A stretch of 64,000 nt of DNA from contig NZ_CP071605.1 of NCBI RefSeq assembly GCF_017357225.1, positions 124,001-188,000 on the forward strand, written 5' to 3'. The translations under genes and the position numbers were made by a program. Within the stretch, counting starts at the first letter, position 1. Each line of letters begins with the position of its first letter. This DNA is from Rhizobium binae (GTDB lineage Bacteria > Pseudomonadota > Alphaproteobacteria > Rhizobiales > Rhizobiaceae). Under the pieces are notes generated by a model. The model had not been told where the DNA came from and did not search any database. It saw nothing but the letters and a program-made list of their open reading frames with translations. Positions 63,165-64,000 of the stretch are shown in pieces.

Positions 63165-64000
63165 ATGCAGAGCATCTCACAGGAACAGGCGACCGAAGCC
63201 ATGCCACTCGCAGGCGCGGAGACGACGCGCTTTTGGCGCGATCCGCGCTTCGGCGGTATGGAATGCCTGAGTGCGACCTTCCTGACACATGAGTTCGCAC
63301 CGCACGCCCACGATACGTTCAGTATCGGCGCCATCGAGAGCGGCAGCCAGATCGCCACGATCTGCGGGGCCCGCGAGGCCTCCGGCCCCGGCGATCTCTA
63401 TTTGATCAATCCGGGAGAGACGCATGACGGGGCGCCAACCGATGGCGGCTATCGCTATCGCATGATCTATCCCGACCTTTCGCTGTTTCGCGAAATACTG
63501 GAGGATATCACCGGCCGCGTCTTTCACGGCACGCCGGCCTTCGGCAAGCAGATTCTGCACGATCCCAAGCTGGCCGCGGCGTTTCTTGGTGCGCACCGGA
63601 CCTTGGAGTCGGGAGCCGGGGCGCTGGAGACCAGCCAGAGCATGTTCCTGGTGCTCGACGCAATGTTTCGCCAACATGGAAGCTCAATCATCGTGCCGAC
63701 CGATACCGCGGAGCGTTCAGCAGTTCGGCGGGCGCGGGATTACCTGACGCAGCATTACACGACCGATCTGGGGCTGGAGGAGCTCGCCGCGGTTGCCGGG
63801 CTGAGCCGCGCGCATCTGATCCGCGCCTTCCGCAAGGAATTCCATATCACGCCACACGCCTTTCTTACCGATATTCGCATCAGGAGTGCGCGCCGCAGGC
63901 TGCAGTCGGGCGAACTGCCGGCGGAGGTTGCGCTGGAATGCGGTTTTGCCGATCAGGCGCATTTCACCAGGCACTTCAAGGCTCGTACCGGATTAACTCC
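63165..64000 (+). CDS. AraC-family transcriptional regulator (truncated by window end)
   Basis: It begins at ATG 63165 (MQSISQEQATEAM...) and runs off the window after about 278 codons. The N-terminal AraC-type cupin has THEFAPHAHDTFSIGAIESG and the DLYLINPGETHDG strand. The C-terminal double HTH has LEELAAVAGLSRAHLIRAFRKEFHITPHAFLTDIRI and a second helix around VALECGFADQAHFTRHFKARTG. Only the last few residues are missing. Its sugar or amine ligand is unknown. Confidence 0.85.
   Translation, partial: MQSISQEQATEAMPLAGAETTRFWRDPRFGGMECLSATFLTHEFAPHAHDTFSIGAIESGSQIATICGAREASGPGDLYLINPGETHDGAPTDGGYRYRMIYPDLSLFREILEDITGRVFHGTPAFGKQILHDPKLAAAFLGAHRTLESGAGALETSQSMFLVLDAMFRQHGSSIIVPTDTAERSAVRRARDYLTQHYTTDLGLEELAAVAGLSRAHLIRAFRKEFHITPHAFLTDIRIRSARRRLQSGELPAEVALECGFADQAHFTRHFKARTGLT

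Noticed and set aside
1..64000. CRISPR arrays, tRNA or rRNA genes, plasmid origin genes (repABC)
   Set aside because: No regularly spaced repeats, clover-leaf candidates, rRNA sequence or replication genes were seen.

Overview
The window looks like part of a large secondary replicon (megaplasmid or chromid) of a Rhizobiaceae alphaproteobacterium, most likely Sinorhizobium/Ensifer or a close Rhizobium relative. The reasons are the ExoY/ExoF/ExoX/ExoB-like exopolysaccharide genes, the ABC-type sugar and sugar-acid loci with GntR/FCD regulators, the IalB-like and bufferin genes, and the GC-rich coding style. I ran no database search; the names rest on motifs and family knowledge.

Region 1 (1-22309) is an exopolysaccharide cluster. 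It holds a glycosyltransferase cut by the window edge, an FAD oxidoreductase, a HAD-domain protein, a Wzx-type flippase, a Wzc/ExoP-like chain-length protein with a degenerate ATPase site, a GT4-GT2 fusion, an ExoY-like initiating sugar transferase, a GT4, an ExoF/Wza-like export protein, an SDR, a GMC oxidoreductase, a Wzy/ligase-like polymerase and an ExoZ-like acyltransferase. It also holds an ExoX/SyrA-like small repressor, a decayed phosphomannomutase, manC and exoB/galE. Several intergenic regions share a TGCTGCAGTGC-like motif.

Region 2 (22866-23655) is an ArsR-SRPBCC pair with a clear palindromic operator. Region 3 (24019-35249) is a divergent sugar-acid locus: three enolase-superfamily genes and a GntR regulator on the minus strand, and a complete ABC importer, a fourth enolase-superfamily gene and an RraA/aldolase-like gene on the plus strand. 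Region 4 (35431-38016) is a bufferin (copper-binding RiPP) operon, bufA-bufB-bufC-doxX, preceded by a GTAACC-N16-CGAA ECF-sigma promoter.

Region 5 (38233-53692) is accessory DNA. Its most striking signal is one 17-bp palindrome, ATATCA-N5-TGATAT, repeated at seven intergenic sites. It precedes two paralogous MarR genes, two paralogous membrane-protein genes, an unlisted 42-aa membrane peptide, a response-regulator operon and a GIY-YIG-like gene. This looks like a local MarR regulon built around a duplicated module. The region also carries remnants of a Tn3-family transposase and a KdpD-like kinase, a ClC transporter, a UPF0104 membrane protein, and an intact IS66 element with 22-bp inverted repeats and an 8-bp target duplication that has cut the 5' end off a Na+/H+ antiporter gene.

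Region 6 (53889-59592) is a second sugar locus on the minus strand: DapA-like aldolase, GntR, binding protein, two permeases and a PfkB kinase, with no ATPase gene. With the dehydratase-type enolases of region 3 it suggests 2-keto-3-deoxy sugar-acid metabolism. The end of the window has a SAM methyltransferase, a membrane GGDEF-EAL protein and an AraC regulator truncated by the window edge.
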